Assembly (NCBI GenBank): GCA_021029095.1
Contig: JAJOHG010000041.1
Location: 62,001 to 126,000, forward strand
Length of the DNA stretch: 64,000 nt
DNA from: Phellopilus nigrolimitatus
Lineage: Eukaryota; Basidiomycota; Agaricomycetes; Hymenochaetales; Hymenochaetaceae
Direction: 5' to 3'
The translations under genes and the position numbers were made by a program. The notes under the pieces are model-generated. The model made no database searches. It worked only from the letters and a program-made list of their open reading frames with translations, and was not told the origin of the DNA. This document shows, in pieces, positions 12,875 to 23,870 of the stretch (the stretch's first letter is position 1; each line of letters starts with the position of its first letter).

Positions 12875-13665
12875 CCCAGCGGCGGCGCAACAAGCTTCGC
12901 CTTAATCGGCACCACCTCTGTGCTCGCCACCTCCCCTGCGTGCAGCACGCGCTTGATCACATCAATACCCGCCTCCGTGTAGCACGTCAGCTCCACGTCC
13001 GCTCGCAACGTGATCGGTTGTGTCGTCAATCGCCGCGCGATAGTGGCCATCAGCTGCGCGAGCGTCGCGCCCGACGGCGCTGGTGTCAGCGAGGCGAATA
13101 ATTTTTCAGGCTCCCTAAGAGATGTGCGTAAGCATTGAAGAACGAGTCTCGAAAGAGGGCAGACACACGTAAGCGCGAGCTTGAAGGCATCGTACGGTGT
13201 CCATACTGCTTCCCCAGCGGCCACACGATTTGGTCGTACAGAGACTCCAAGCGGGCCTCCTCACTGCCGCCCGCCTGGGCCGCGGCCTCCTCCTCCTCTT
13301 CTGCACTCGTAACTGTACCTGCCTCTGCTTTAACCGCCGTGTCCGCTGCCAGCTCCTCCGACGAGGGTTTCAATGCGACATGCCGCAGGATGGAGGCGAC
13401 TGTCTTGGACTTCATGAAGCGCTCCTCGCACTTGGCAATGTCCTCTGGCGAGACACGCCTTTTCGAGAGATCGATATAGCCTGGATGTAGTATATGAAGT
13501 GAGAAATGCGAAGTAAATACATAAATGGATATTGGGGGCTCACCCACCCTTCTCTTTGTCGACACGCATCACCACCACGACCTCGTTGCGTCCGACGCGG
13601 ATGAGCTTCTGGATCGAGCGGATGAGGCGCCGCGATAGCTCAGAAAGCAAGATCGTCCCCATGAG
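12875..13665 (-). pseudogene. SUI2: Captured eIF2-alpha (SUI2) gene fragment, frameshifted
   Basis: The minus strand gives most of translation initiation factor 2 alpha. An exon at about 13549-13662 reads [20 protein letters not shown] then [16 protein letters not shown]. After an intron comes [20 protein letters not shown], then [16 protein letters not shown], then [12 protein letters not shown]. After a second intron (about 13107-13169) comes ATIARRLTTQPITLRADVEL, then CYTEAGIDVIKRVL. A single base is missing near 13198 in the expected 'GHPYDAF' codons, shifting the frame. The gene start and the C-terminus are absent. Retained introns show capture at DNA level. It lies inside the MULE, so it is a passenger copy and not the housekeeping gene. 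Confidence 0.85.
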
Positions 13666-14438
13666 AGGCGGGAGCCGAGAATACAATGTCCATTAGCCAG
13701 GCACTTCAAGACAACAACAATGTGGAAAATTTCCAGGGTTCAATTTGACTCTGGAATGGTACGTACCGCACTTACCTGCAGCACGCAGTTTAGGGCCTTC
13801 AAAGAAGGGACATCGCTTTCGTGCTGCCTTGGATGCGGAGATCACGGAGGGTAATAAAACTCCCGTGTCTCAGGCAATCCGGTTTAAAAGGTATGGGAGA
13901 CACTTCGGAGGCATATGCAACCTGGTGAAAAACCCCATACCCAGGACTCAACTCCAGCCCACCACCACCACAGAACACGGTGTAAGAGTCGAAACTCAGC
14001 ACCTCAACACCAAAGCAACTTCGGGTGTCTCTGTCTGGCGGCAGTGGTGGTGGTGGTGGTGGTAGAGACTTGACTCCAGCCCACCACCACCACAGAACAC
14101 GGTGTAAGAGTCGAAACTCAGCACCTCAACACCGAAGCAACTTCAGGTGTCTCTGTCTGCTGGTGGTGGAGAGCAACGAAACGACGGGGACCAGAGCGAA
14201 AAGTGACACGTGTCGATGTGTGGAAAAAAATGAGTCATCTCATTATCGCCTTTTCGGGATGTTAAATAAGATGCGATCACAATCGTAGTGAAATAAGCAT
14301 TATCAAGTAATTTTTGTACGCTACAACATCCTCCTTCAAGAACATTCAACATTAACAAGAGCTCAACACACAGCGGAGTACGGGGCAACATCCGTGGGAC
14401 TGGTGAAACTACCTTGCACTGGCAAAGGACTCGACAAA
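13666..14438. other. MULE interior with a 123-bp tandem duplication
   Basis: 13944-14066 and about 14067-14165 are close tandem copies that include runs of CCA and TGG triplets. The last part (about 14343-14438) is the separated end of the WW-like gene fragment, which continues at 18020 on the far side of the foldback element. No other gene is seen. Confidence 0.6.
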
Positions 14439-15235
14439 CACTTCAGGTACCCCTCCTGGGGTACCCCTCTTAGGGTTAACCCCTGGGTTTGGGAATCTGC
14501 CCTAAGAGGCCCCAAAAGTGTGGTCCTTTCCCAAATCGACTTGGGAGGTCCAAAATAGGCATGGGAGACCATGGGACACCCCAATGGGTGGCCCAAATGA
14601 ACATGTCCCAGCCCAACCTGAGTACAATTTTTTCTGTGCTCTATGTAGTTTCCTATACTGTTTGCCTGGTGAACTGTATATATAGGAAAGTGTATGGTGA
14701 TCACCAATTGAAGTGATAACTGAGCATTTGACATGGAAGCACACAACAATACCAAAGCAACAGCAGCAAGCCATTTTAATATATAGCATACAGGACACCC
14801 TTAGAAACACAGCTACTGTATGCCCTTATAGTCTGCCATCCAGCTGTTCTTGAATTGAGAGCTTATGTGGCCAGTAGAATTTATTTGGGGCAACCCATGG
14901 GCAGTCTGGGTCACCCAAGACTACTTATGGGCCACCCAAATATTTTTGGGACATCCCAAATGATTTGGGTGGCCCAAATCGATTTGGGCCATTCAAGGGA
15001 ATGCTTGGGTGGCCCAATGCATTTTGGGCGACCCAAGAGCTTATCTTAATCTATAGAAGGAATTCAAAAGCTTCTCTTGATAATAGAAGCCCCAAAGCTT
15101 ATCCTTATCAGGTGAAATTCCAAAGCCTTATCCTTATCAGGTGATGCCCCAAAGCTTATCTTAATTAGATGAAGCAGCCGCTTTTGTTACTTTCTGCTTT
15201 GTACAATTCCTTACTTTGTACACTTCTGACCTCAC

Positions 15236-15610
15236 GCACTTTTGTTACTTTTGTACACTTTCACCAGTACTTTTTGTACACTTTTTGATCGCTTTTTGTA
15301 CACTTTTTGTACACTTTTTGTACACTTTTTGACCGCTTTTTGTACACTTTCTAAACAACTTTTTGTACACTTTTTATACACTTTTTGTACACTTTTTGAC
15401 CGCTTTTTGTACACTTTTTGACCGCTTTTTGTACACTTTTTATACACTTTTTGTACACTTTTTGTACACTTTTTGTACACTTTTTTAACAACTTTTTGTA
15501 CACTTTTTGTACACTTTTTGTACACTTTTTTAACAACTTTTTGTACACTTTTTGTACACTTTCTGTACACTTTTTCACCAACTTCTTGTACACTTCTTGT
15601 ACACTTTTTG
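15236..15610 (-). repeat. 11-bp tandem repeat array, left arm
   Basis: An array of TTTTTGTACAC units (plus-strand sense), about 30 copies with occasional variants such as TTTTTGACCGC and TTTTTATACAC. The exact reverse complement lies at 16840-17214. The long Lys/Cys/Val-rich ORFs through it result only from the repeat phase. Confidence 0.85.
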
Positions 15611-15626
15611 TCTGAAAATGTCTTGG

Positions 15627-15974
15627 AGTCAATCTGTGGGGTTTAGTGTTCTGTTAATAGCATAGCAAGTTCTGCTTCAATTGTGATGCCCTTATATTCG
15701 AAATGTATGCACTGATAAGCTCTACACTATGCAAAAACAAACACACAGATTGGTGCAGTATTGGTAGTGTGAGAGGCAAACAGATCCTAAAAGCCCATAG
15801 AGGTGAACTTAGATGACCTGTTTCCCTCTTGCTCTACCAATATTGCATCTATCTGGGTGTCTGTTTTGCATGCTATAGAGCATGACGGTGCACACATTTC
15901 AAATATAATATCATTGCAATCGAAGTAGAACTCGTTATGCTATCAGCAAATTAACTGAAACCCGCAGATTGACT
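15627..15974. repeat. Older diverged inverted repeat inside the foldback arm
   Basis: 15627-15783 and 15818-15974 are reverse complements at roughly three-quarters identity by eye, with a 34-bp loop. Because the whole arm is itself inverted, the same structure recurs at 16476-16823. The ~157-bp unit is therefore present four times in alternating orientation. Confidence 0.7.
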
Positions 15975-16839
15975 TGTGGTATGCCCTATTTCAGTGCAGT
16001 TTAGTGCTCTTACCTGATACTCTTTCACATATGTGGTAGAGTTACTGGACACTTTACAGGCTTTGACAATGTCATAGAGTTAATGGAGCACTGAGATTCC
16101 AGATTATGGTTTCATATAGAATTCAAAGCTACCCTTCCATTCAGTTCTGGATGTAATCATAAGATAGTACTTGTGTAAACACAGTAACTTAGTTTTCTTG
16201 GCAATTACTTTTACAATTGAATCTCAATCCTTCATGACTTCATGATCTGACAAGACTGACTTATTGAAACTCATCCTACATGTGTCTTTAAAGTCAAATA
16301 GTAGTTACTGCTAGAGATATAAACAAACAATAAGTCTCACATTGTATCATTCTAGGATGATCTAACATTATCAGAGCACATAGCCAACTTCATTCGATAC
16401 TCCAGTAACTCTACCACATATGTGAAAGAGTATCAGGTAAGAGCACTAAACTGCACTGAAATAGGGCATACCACAAGTCAATCTGCGGGTTTCAGTTAAT
16501 TTGCTGATAGCATAACGAGTTCTACTTCGATTGCAATGATATTATATTTGAAATGTGTGCACCGTCATGCTCTATAGCATGCAAAACAGACACCCAGATA
16601 GATGCAATATTGGTAGAGCAAGAGGGAAACAGGTCATCTAAGTTCACCTCTATGGGCTTTTAGGATCTGTTTGCCTCTCACACTACCAATACTGCACCAA
16701 TCTGTGTGTTTGTTTTTGCATAGTGTAGAGCTTATCAGTGCATACATTTCGAATATAAGGGCATCACAATTGAAGCAGAACTTGCTATGCTATTAACAGA
16801 ACACTAAACCCCACAGATTGACTCCAAGACATTTTCAGA

Positions 16840-17214
16840 CAAAAAGTGTACAAGAAGTGTACAAGAAGTTGGTGAAAAAGTGTACAGAAAGTGTACAAAA
16901 AGTGTACAAAAAGTTGTTAAAAAAGTGTACAAAAAGTGTACAAAAAGTGTACAAAAAGTTGTTAAAAAAGTGTACAAAAAGTGTACAAAAAGTGTACAAA
17001 AAGTGTATAAAAAGTGTACAAAAAGCGGTCAAAAAGTGTACAAAAAGCGGTCAAAAAGTGTACAAAAAGTGTATAAAAAGTGTACAAAAAGTTGTTTAGA
17101 AAGTGTACAAAAAGCGGTCAAAAAGTGTACAAAAAGTGTACAAAAAGTGTACAAAAAGCGATCAAAAAGTGTACAAAAAGTACTGGTGAAAGTGTACAAA
17201 AGTAACAAAAGTGC
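16840..17214 (+). repeat. 11-bp tandem repeat array, right arm
   Basis: Mirror image of 15236-15610, reading GTGTACAAAAA on the plus strand. Each unit carries a GTAC palindrome spaced about one helical turn from the next, so repeated sites would lie on one face of the DNA (inference). Confidence 0.85.
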
Positions 17215-18019
17215 GTGAGGTCAGAAGTGTACAAAGTAAGGAATTGTACAAAGCAGAAAGTAACAAAAGCGGCTGCTTCATCTAATTAAGATAAGCTTTG
17301 GGGCATCACCTGATAAGGATAAGGCTTTGGAATTTCACCTGATAAGGATAAGCTTTGGGGCTTCTATTATCAAGAGAAGCTTTTGAATTCCTTCTATAGA
17401 TTAAGATAAGCTCTTGGGTCGCCCAAAATGCATTGGGCCACCCAAGCATTCCCTTGAATGGCCCAAATCGATTTGGGCCACCCAAATCATTTGGGATGTC
17501 CCAAAAATATTTGGGTGGCCCATAAGTAGTCTTGGGTGACCCAGACTGCCCATGGGTTGCCCCAAATAAATTCTACTGGCCACATAAGCTCTCAATTCAA
17601 GAACAGCTGGATGGCAGACTATAAGGGCATACAGTAGCTGTGTTTCTAAGGGTGTCCTGTATGCTATATATTAAAATGGCTTGCTGCTGTTGCTTTGGTA
17701 TTGTTGTGTGCTTCCATGTCAAATGCTCAGTTATCACTTCAATTGGTGATCACCATACACTTTCCTATATATACAGTTCACCAGGCAAACAGTATAGGAA
17801 ACTACATAGAGCACAGAAAAAATTGTACTCAGGTTGGGCTGGGACATGTTCATTTGGGCCACCCATTGGGGTGTCCCATGGTCTCCCATGCCTATTTTGG
17901 ACCTCCCAAGTCGATTTGGGAAAGGACCACACTTTTGGGGCCTCTTAGGGCAGATTCCCAAACCCAGGGGTTAACCCTAAGAGGGGTACCCCAGGAGGGG
18001 TACCTGAAGTGTCGACAAA

Positions 18020-19970
18020 CTAACAACGGGCGATGTCTGACCGCTTCCCTCCGTATGCATTGCCCGCGGTCCAGTCGGCAGGTTGTCCATGCTATCGTGC
18101 CGATCACCCTCAACCAGCCGTTCACTATACATGGGTCCGCTGTTTTGCGGAGGAACAAACTTCGATCGTGACGGACCATCCACATCCATCGGTTCTGTAC
18201 TACGATTCCTGTCCGACCGGTGGTCCGTTGGTCTGCCGCCATCGAATGTCCGACTGTCACGTCTGGTCAACCTCGAAGGCTGCTGGTTGTAAGAAGCTGG
18301 TCCAGCAGGCGGTAATTGACGTCTGTACAAATCGGTGGGTTCACGGAAGTCAGGATCGATCGTCGGACGGGGTTGATTCCTGAGGCGCGGACCTGAAGGA
18401 ATAAGAGCTCCATTGTTAGTAGACCTGCCGTCGATATTCCCGTATCGTGGTCTGTCAGGCAACCCATTAAACGCACGATCTAAAAACGCGCTGCTTTCCA
18501 GGCCTCTGTTGTTTAACAGTGGAGGTGGGCCAGGCGGAGGGTGCCTTTGCTGTCGGAAATCTTAAACAAGGTGTAAGAAAGGGGATTCGGCACCAAGGCA
18601 CTCATGCAGACCACGGCGAACGAAGAGCGAACACATACTGTTGTTGTTCCCGCGATACTGCTTTTGGTCGTCTCTACCACCAGGGTAAGAGGCCGAAGGA
18701 AAGGGTTGGGACAGGACTACGCGAACGGTCTCGACGAACGTGCGTCGAGTCTGCTCGGTCGTCAAGCCTCCGTCTCTTCGCATCAACGCCCATGTTCATT
18801 TTCGGTGTGTACTCGGGCTCGCGCGGCCGGCGCGGAGGGGCGTCATAGGTTACCGGAGACGCCTCTGCATCGCGACGGCTTTGCGTAGGCGCGTTCCATG
18901 CCTGCCGCTGGGCCATACCGCTCTGCTGAAAGGCAGCTCTGCCGCTACCCTGACGGGTAAACGATCCGCGACTTGCAATAGGTCCATCGAAAACGGGGAC
19001 CGTATCGTTGTTAGTGAAGTAAGGCTCTCGCTCTCGGACACGCGGCTGCGGCGATCGGGACCTGTACCCTATAGATGCGTAGAAGTAGAATTGGGAACTG
19101 ATGGAGATGTGTAAGAATGGCACAAAGGGAAAGAGCTGCAAAGCCTAGACCATGACAGGACAGGGAACGCCAAGACACGCGAATGGAGAGGTGATGCGGA
19201 TAACGTACTTCTATGAGACGGCGCTGCAGCATCCCTGTGTGAGGCGGAGGATCTTTGAACTCGTTAATGATAGTATGGAGTTTGCGTCATCCCTATAATC
19301 ATTCACGAGGTGTTGCGATCGGTTCGTTGCATCTTGCATAGGTCCTGAGTTGCAATTCATTCCCCGTCCTCGGTCAGTTCGTGCTGTCCCTTGACGCGTT
19401 ACCCAGCTTGGAGGAAGCTTGTCAGAATCCCTGCCAGAAGGCTTTCAGCCGTTGGCAAGTCTTCTGATGCCCTGAGGGCGTCTGGTGCCGGACATAACAC
19501 TTGCAGCCATGAAGTTCGAGTGGGATTGAGTACGAGCACGGAAAGAAGGCCCAGTTGTGACAACCGGCTTAGGCGGCAACACGTGCATCAGCGGTGCTTT
19601 CAGAGATTGCGACTGCACGCGGCGGACAGGTGTCAGACATGCAGTAGATGAGTCGTAGGAAATTTTCACTGGCGAAGAGGCTCAGGTGGCAGATGGGCAT
19701 CGTTCGCGTTGCGCTTAGGTGTCGCTTTACATGAAAGAACCCCCGCAGCACTAGGAGGCGAATCCTGGCCGCGAGTTCCATCATGTCATCCTCCTCGCCG
19801 CTGATGGGGACGACATCGTCGCCGTCGCACATACTCGTCGTGCGGAGGAGACTTTCACCTTCGAAACGTCACCTGCTTTATTGCGTCTGAAAAACACATG
19901 TTTCTGAATACTCACCGAAATGCTCATCCTCCTCACCTCCCCAATCGAGGACCTCGACATCTAGCGCCAT
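18020..19970 (-). pseudogene. Captured fragment of a disordered, probably WW-domain protein gene
   Basis: The minus strand starts at ATG 19970 with MALDVEVLDWGGEEDEHF followed by a good donor site. Separate stretches then read DGDDVVPISGEEDDMMELAA, HVLPPKPVVTT and DSDKLPPSWVTR. After these come Arg/Pro/Ser-rich tails (about 18670-19075 and 18020-18462) that include TEPMDVDGPSRSKFVPP. 'LPPSW' after a proline-rich linker resembles the start of a WW domain, but the rest of that domain is missing. Stops and frame changes break the gene. The final exon is cut by the foldback element and resumes on its left side (14343-14438). Identification is tentative; the coding character is clearer than the family. 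Confidence 0.5.
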
Positions 19971-20228
19971 CCGCATTCCCAATTATCCTCGAGGTCGATC
20001 GGTCCGGAAGCTACGAAGACATCGATTGTTGAAAGACTGCCAATTTCGGCCCTGAAAAATAGACACATTTACCTCTTACAGTCTCTCGCAGTGCTCAAAG
20101 ATACTCACCTGTATCGATTTTGTGAAGAAAAACATCTTGAAATGTGTAGAAAGCGACCAATGTGCCCTCAAACCTTGCTAAGCGATATCGGGCGGACACC
20201 CGCAATCGTTCCCACGCGTATACTAGAA
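19971..20228. other. MULE interior next to right TIR
   Basis: It probably holds upstream or intron sequence of the captured WW-like gene, judging by intron-like pyrimidine tracts near 20060 and 20110. No recognisable coding segment. Confidence 0.35.
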
Positions 20229-20630
20229 TAATGTACAAAGCTTGTTATCCCAATATCTCAAGAACTAAAGCACCTGTGGACACACCTGTATTTTTCCCAG
20301 ACTCAGCGCGCTCGGGGCTTTCAGATGGTGTCCTTTGGGTGTCCGTACGCGCAGTGGTTGTGGTGCTACACTCTGTCGGCCCAGTGAGCAACCTCCAAAC
20401 ACTGTTAGTGGTGTAGAGCCCCAACCAGGACAATCCAGCTCACCCGAGTATTTTTTCCGAGCTCCCCTCGTCGAGGGCTTTCGAATGGTGCTCTTATCGT
20501 CTTGAACGGCCCAGCCGTTGTTGAGTTACAGAGGGGATGGTAGGAACGGGGCGGGTAGGATGGGAGGACGGGGCGTGTGACTTTGCTCCGGGGCGTATTA
20601 GGTGACCGGCCGGGGCGTATTACTACACGC
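20229..20630 (-). repeat. MULE right terminal inverted repeat
   Basis: Reverse complement of 4254-4655, including the same internal direct repeats. It is followed at once by the second copy of the 9-bp target duplication AAAGTTTAT (20631-20639) and then the continuation of the Tc1 #1 TIR. Confidence 0.85.
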
Positions 20631-20639
20631 AAAGTTTAT

Positions 20640-21838
20640 GCCGGGTGTGACATCCATGTAACTCTCGAAAAGTTTTTGCTCCATTACTCCACAACCACAA
20701 AATATATTGCCAATCTAATACTTGGTGGATCCTCCTCTGACCTCCAGTACCTGCTCCATGTGTTTAGGCATGCTAGAAATAAGGTAATTAATTATTTTAA
20801 TGACAATCTTCTCACACTCCTTCAAAAGTGCCCTCTTTAATTCCTCCTTGTTCTGAGGGGTTTCTAGTCTTTTCTGATTGCAATTTTTGTCAGATACGGA
20901 AGATGTCCAATGGGGTTCATGTCTAGTGATTGAGCCAGGAGGGGAAATGGCTTCAGGAAATTGCTGTCCTTGATTATTTCTGCTGCATTGAATTTGTGAA
21001 TTGGTGTCCCATCTTCCATGACCTTTACAACCCATTTCTACTCATAAAATGCCAAATAAATGCCCCAGAGGGATCTTGTTATGATCAATTCCACATAAGC
21101 ATTGCTCTTTTGTCTAACCTTGGGCATAAAAATGAGTGGGCCTTCTTTTTATATGCAATGCACCCTCAAATCATAACATTTGACCTTCCTGGCTGCCAGG
21201 CACTTCTTTTCAAATTCCTATTTGAAGTCTTTCCATACTTAAGGGGTCCTTGAGCTATTTAAAAGCTTTGCTGGTGATTTGTCTGTCTGGGTGACTCTGT
21301 GCTGTTCCTCCTTTCCATGGGGTATCATTGTGGTTCCTCATGCAAGCCATTTCTTCTTATGCTTATCAATAATGGAGTGATTTTTTGCATGAATAGTGTG
21401 AATAAATTCCTAAGTGACAGTTTGAAACACTCTGGACAGCCCTGGGGGCTGCTGGGGAGGAGAGGCTGACATTGGAAGTATGGGTGTCATCAACCAGTGT
21501 TTAGCATCTGTTGCCATCAAATTACCACTGAAAATTATGCAAACCCCTGTTCTTGATTTTTTTCAGACATCCACTCCTGGGTATGTTATTGACGTGGCCT
21601 CAATTTTGGTAGTTCCAGAGAACCTGACAGACAGTCAAATCAGAGCACTGGATGGTATAGCAATTTGAGACCAATCTAGATAAGAACTGGATGAAATAAC
21701 TATGGAATTACATTCAGCTGGAGTAAGGTATCACTCTCCAAGTTATTTGGACACAATTGAATCAGTGGTTTTTGTGGTATGAGGCAAAGTTGTTGAAATG
21801 TGACGTGACAACCGGCATAAACTTTTGGCATGTGACTG
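20640..21838 (-). pseudogene. Degenerate Tc1/mariner transposase (element #1)
   Basis: The minus strand contains broken pieces of a Tc1-type transposase. Near 21575-21640 lies a helix-turn-helix segment with VNNIPRSGCLKKIKNRG. Further on are DDE-domain remnants and a C-terminal stretch reading ELKRALLKECEKI then SSMPKHMEQVLEVRGGSTKY (about 20715-20830). Multiple stops and frame changes mean no active protein. The nucleotide sequence is closely similar to Tc1 #2 (for example 21560-21640 against 23440-23560 in reverse), so the two belong to related families. Confidence 0.75.
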
Positions 21839-21840
21839 TA

Positions 21841-23249
21841 CATCAAGGAGATGGAGGAGAAACGAGGACAAGCGCAACACACCGTGTTGACATGCAGGCC
21901 TTCGCAGCGATGCGCTTTTCTATATTCGATATGAGGCTCGGCGGCTTGCCTATCCACCCATTGTAGCTAACTAAATGACCGTTTCAATCGGGTTGCTTTG
22001 CTCGAGAGCGAGAAAATAGAATACTCACGTTGCTGCGACAAAGTGTCTTGGCCGGTCAAAAGCTGCTTTCTGAGAAGGCCGGCCGACCTGTGTACTGTAT
22101 AACCGCCTGGTCGAATGGCGTCAACAACCCTTGAGTGTTTGATAGGCTAGCGAGTAACGCGAAAGAAAACGGAAGTAGATCGACTAACTCTAAGGCGCCC
22201 TCGATGGCGCAGCTTTTGGTGGACAGGTTTACGCGTCGCCGCACAATAATCGCATTTTCTTTTTATATTAGTATAAATATACGAACTCCGTCAGCAGCAT
22301 CTCCAACTCGAAGAAAGAGATGGGACGCACGCTAGCTCATTTCTCGACGGGCAGAAGCGTGAGAAACAACGGAGGCTCGGCGGCCGGCTTGAGATACCGG
22401 CTGAAATACCGCGATGACGTCATCGTTTGGACCCAGCTCGTCCCTACGAAACACACGCAGCTCGCTCTCGTCTAACTCTCATCGAACGACCTCGCCGCCT
22501 GCTGAGTTGTCGTGCGGAGGAGCTCGAGGCTGGGAGCGATCGAGCTTGATGTCGTGTACAGCACGCGGGAGGTGGAGACGCAGCAAGTGCGCCGTGCGGG
22601 TAGAAGACGTGAATGACGACGACGCGGTCAGAGCCGAGAGGACTTGGATGACAGGTCCTAGGAGTGTTATGCATCGTCCGTTGTGAGAAATACGAAGCAG
22701 GAGGAAAGGCGCTGGGAGGAGGTTGTTCTCACCGTACGTCCTTCGTTTTCTAGGACAAGAGTGTGCATTAACTTTTCACTTAGGCGCCCCCGTCGATTTC
22801 TGTTCCTGCGTGCGTTTCTCCGAGCTCGGACGGGATGAGCAACGCGGCCGCTGGACGCGGCAACATTTGGGAGTCCAGGCGGTAATCGGCTGAGAGCTCC
22901 GTTAGCCGAGCACCGTAAACGCTGGCACACGTAGACGGCGTTGCGGAGCCGGGGACCCCGTCCGCCGCGGGCACAGCGCGTTTTGCACGCTCATCGGAGG
23001 GCGTGGCGGATTGATACCGGTGACGGCGGCATGGCGCGCTCGGTGCCGGGGAGCGGGGTGGCGGCGGATGTTGATGTTACTGTTGCTGCTGCAGCTGCGA
23101 ACACGCTCGCGTTGTCTGTGGCCGAACGGTCGGAGGCGGTGAGCACGGCGCGCTCGGAGTTGGGGAGTGCCGGGCGGTCGAGATGGAATCGAACTGCGCG
23201 TCGACAGGCGGGTCGATGTTGATGGAGGTCATAACGGACAGCAGGTGTA
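21841..23249. other. Continuation of duplication copy A between the two Tc1 elements
   Basis: 21860-22760 matches 33880-34760 of copy B, for example the shared 'ccacccattgtagctaactaa' near 21956 and 33962. From about 22800 the sequence resembles the GC-rich segment of the unit (3060-3880 and 32690-33500), so a further partial unit begins here. That segment is cut at 23248-23249 by Tc1 #2. No gene called. Confidence 0.6.
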
Positions 23250-23870
23250 CAGTCATGTGACATAAGTTTATTCCGGTTCTCATGCCTCAATCCGACAACT
23301 TTGCCTCATATCACAACAACTGCTGATTCAATCATGCCCAAACAACTTGGAGAATGTTAACTCACTCTGTCTGATTGTCATGCTGTAGTTAAATTAGCTA
23401 ATTCTTATCTAACTCAGCCTTAAATTGCTAAGCTGTCCAACACTCTGATTTGACTGTCTGTCAGGTTCTCCAGAACTACCACAATTGAGGCCACATCAAT
23501 GACATACCCAGGAGTGTATGTCTGAACAAAATCAAGAACAGGGGTTTGCATAATTTTAAGTGGTCACTTGATGGCAACAGATACCAAACACTCATTGACA
23601 ACACCCATAACTCCAACATCAGCCTCTCTTCCCCAGCAGCCCCCAGGACTATCCACAGGGGTTAACATTGTTACTTGGTAGGGCTCATCACGAGTCCACC
23701 CGTGGGTTGACCCGGACCCGTTGGCGGGTCACCCGTGACGAAAAAACCTCGACCCGGATCCGCCTTGACCCAGACCCGTTGGGACACAGATCCACGGGTC
23801 ACCCAATTCCCACGGTTCCAGGTCACGGGTTTGATCGCGGCCCCTGCGGGTCATCTTGACATGACTTTGC

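Larger units (their letters stand above)
14439..18011. mobile_element. Foldback element: 1.61-kb inverted arms, 351-bp loop, 8-bp target duplication
   Basis: 14439-16049 and 16401-18011 are reverse complements (paired positions sum to 32450). They appear identical wherever I compared them; the loop is 16050-16400. The ends read CACTTCAGGTACCCC. TCGACAAA occurs at 14431-14438 and again at 18012-18019, an 8-bp target duplication (9 if the next C is counted). It interrupts the WW-like coding sequence. No transposase is encoded, so movement would need a partner, perhaps an hAT-type one given the 8-bp duplication (inference). If transcribed it would make a long double-stranded hairpin RNA. Confidence 0.88.
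4254..20630 (-). mobile_element. Mutator-like element (MULE) with ~400-bp TIRs and captured gene fragments
   Basis: Near-identical terminal inverted repeats lie at 4254-4655 and 20229-20630. AAAGTTTAT (4245-4253 and 20631-20639) is the 9-bp target duplication, and it falls in the TIR of Tc1 #1, so the Tc1 TIR is restored if the MULE is removed. 9-bp duplications and long TIRs are typical of MULEs. The outermost six or so bases of the two ends do not match well, so the exact termini could shift by two bases. Inside are a transposase-SWIM-protease gene (minus strand), an eIF2-alpha pseudogene, a WW-like pseudogene and a nested foldback element. Without the foldback the MULE is about 12.8 kb. 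Confidence 0.87.
4232..21838 (-). mobile_element. Tc1/mariner element #1, split by a nested MULE
   Basis: The left end reads CAGTCACATGCCAAAAGTTT and the right end is its reverse complement. The inverted repeat is about 27 bp once the nested insertion is removed. TA dinucleotides flank both ends (4230-4231 and 21839-21840). The paralogous copy B has an empty site (33835-33865) that matches the joined flanks, which proves the insertion. Without the MULE and its 9-bp target duplication the element is about 1.22 kb, a normal size for Tc1/mariner. Its transposase, on the minus strand, is degenerate. Confidence 0.88.

Noticed and set aside
15232..15632. Lys/Cys/Val-rich ORFs in the repeat arrays (also 16818-17218)
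   Set aside because: They arise because an 11-bp repeat without stops stays open in several frames on both strands. They are mirror images in the two foldback arms, with no start context or domain.
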